Shown here piece by piece: positions 63,954-64,000 of a stretch of 64,000 nucleotides of DNA (position 1 is its first letter; each line of letters opens with the position of its first letter). The stretch comes from Bradyrhizobium australiense (lineage in GTDB: Bacteria; Pseudomonadota; Alphaproteobacteria; Rhizobiales; Xanthobacteraceae), in the NCBI RefSeq assembly GCF_013114825.1, contig NZ_JAAVLX010000003.1, positions 248,001 to 312,000 of the forward strand, written 5' to 3'. The notes under the pieces were generated by a model, which had not been told where the DNA came from, searched no databases, and saw only the letters and a list, made by a program, of their open reading frames with translations. The translations under genes and the position numbers were made by a program.

Positions 63954-63989
63954 GAAAAAAATTCTCCCGCCCTGGGATCGGGGCGGGAG
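63954..63989 (-). terminator. Intrinsic terminator upstream of dnaN, probably ending dnaA
   Basis: On the minus strand CTCCCGCCC pairs with GGGCGGGAG (63981-63989 with 63964-63972) around an eight-base loop, followed by a run of T. It would terminate a minus-strand gene entering from the right edge, most likely dnaA, so dnaN probably has its own promoter in 63763-63950. Confidence 0.75.
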
Positions 63990-64000
63990 AGGCTGGGGAG

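Overview
The window reads as chromosomal DNA of a GC-rich alphaproteobacterium of the Rhizobiales, most likely Bradyrhizobium or a close relative (inference). The support is the rimP-nusA-ylxR-infB-rbfA-truB-rpsO-pnp cluster, the miaB-phoH-ybeY-corC-lnt cluster, a Fur protein next to tsaB/rimI, the dnaN/recF/gyrB neighbourhood, and several families of palindromic intergenic repeats of the kind common in Bradyrhizobium. No rRNA or tRNA gene, CRISPR array or intact insertion sequence was recognised.

Layout. 1-2.4 kb: the 3' two thirds of katG and a convergent exported superoxide dismutase, separated by a bidirectional terminator. 2.6-13.2 kb: an eight-gene minus-strand transcription/translation operon (rimP to pnp) with a recognisable promoter and a terminator-like hairpin in its leader, and a long RNase III-type hairpin between rpsO and pnp. 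13.2-21.6 kb: accessory genes, namely a DUF2336 protein, a PhyH-like dioxygenase, a class III adenylate cyclase with TPR repeats, a small coiled-coil protein and an orphan A-T-C NRPS-like enzyme. 21.6-37.4 kb: minus-strand housekeeping genes for tRNA modification (trmB, miaB, tsaB), rRNA maturation (ybeY), envelope assembly (lnt, murJ), iron control (fur), Fe-S carriage (nfu) and trpS.

37.5-56.3 kb: mostly single metabolic and transport genes on both strands (adenosine kinase, two serine hydrolases, succinate-semialdehyde dehydrogenase, enoyl-CoA hydratase, purC, pirin, GNAT, a membrane-anchored AraC regulator, MmgE/PrpD, FUSC, MATE, AEC). Many of the junctions are filled with palindromic repeats. 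This stretch also holds a murA whose catalytic cysteine position is aspartate. 56.4-64 kb: replication genes gyrB, recF and dnaN on the minus strand. An acyltransferase/SGNH gene sits between gyrB and recF, and a damaged GIY-YIG nuclease gene bracketed by near-perfect 34-bp inverted repeats sits between recF and dnaN. A terminator at the right edge probably ends dnaA.

The least ordinary items are the repeat-bracketed GIY-YIG unit, the stand-alone A-T-C synthetase with a substituted condensation motif, MurA with Asp in place of Cys, the PhyH protein lacking its distal metal histidine, and the two RNA structures in the rimP-pnp operon. GC content, codon usage and homology could not be computed; identifications rest on motifs and family knowledge.
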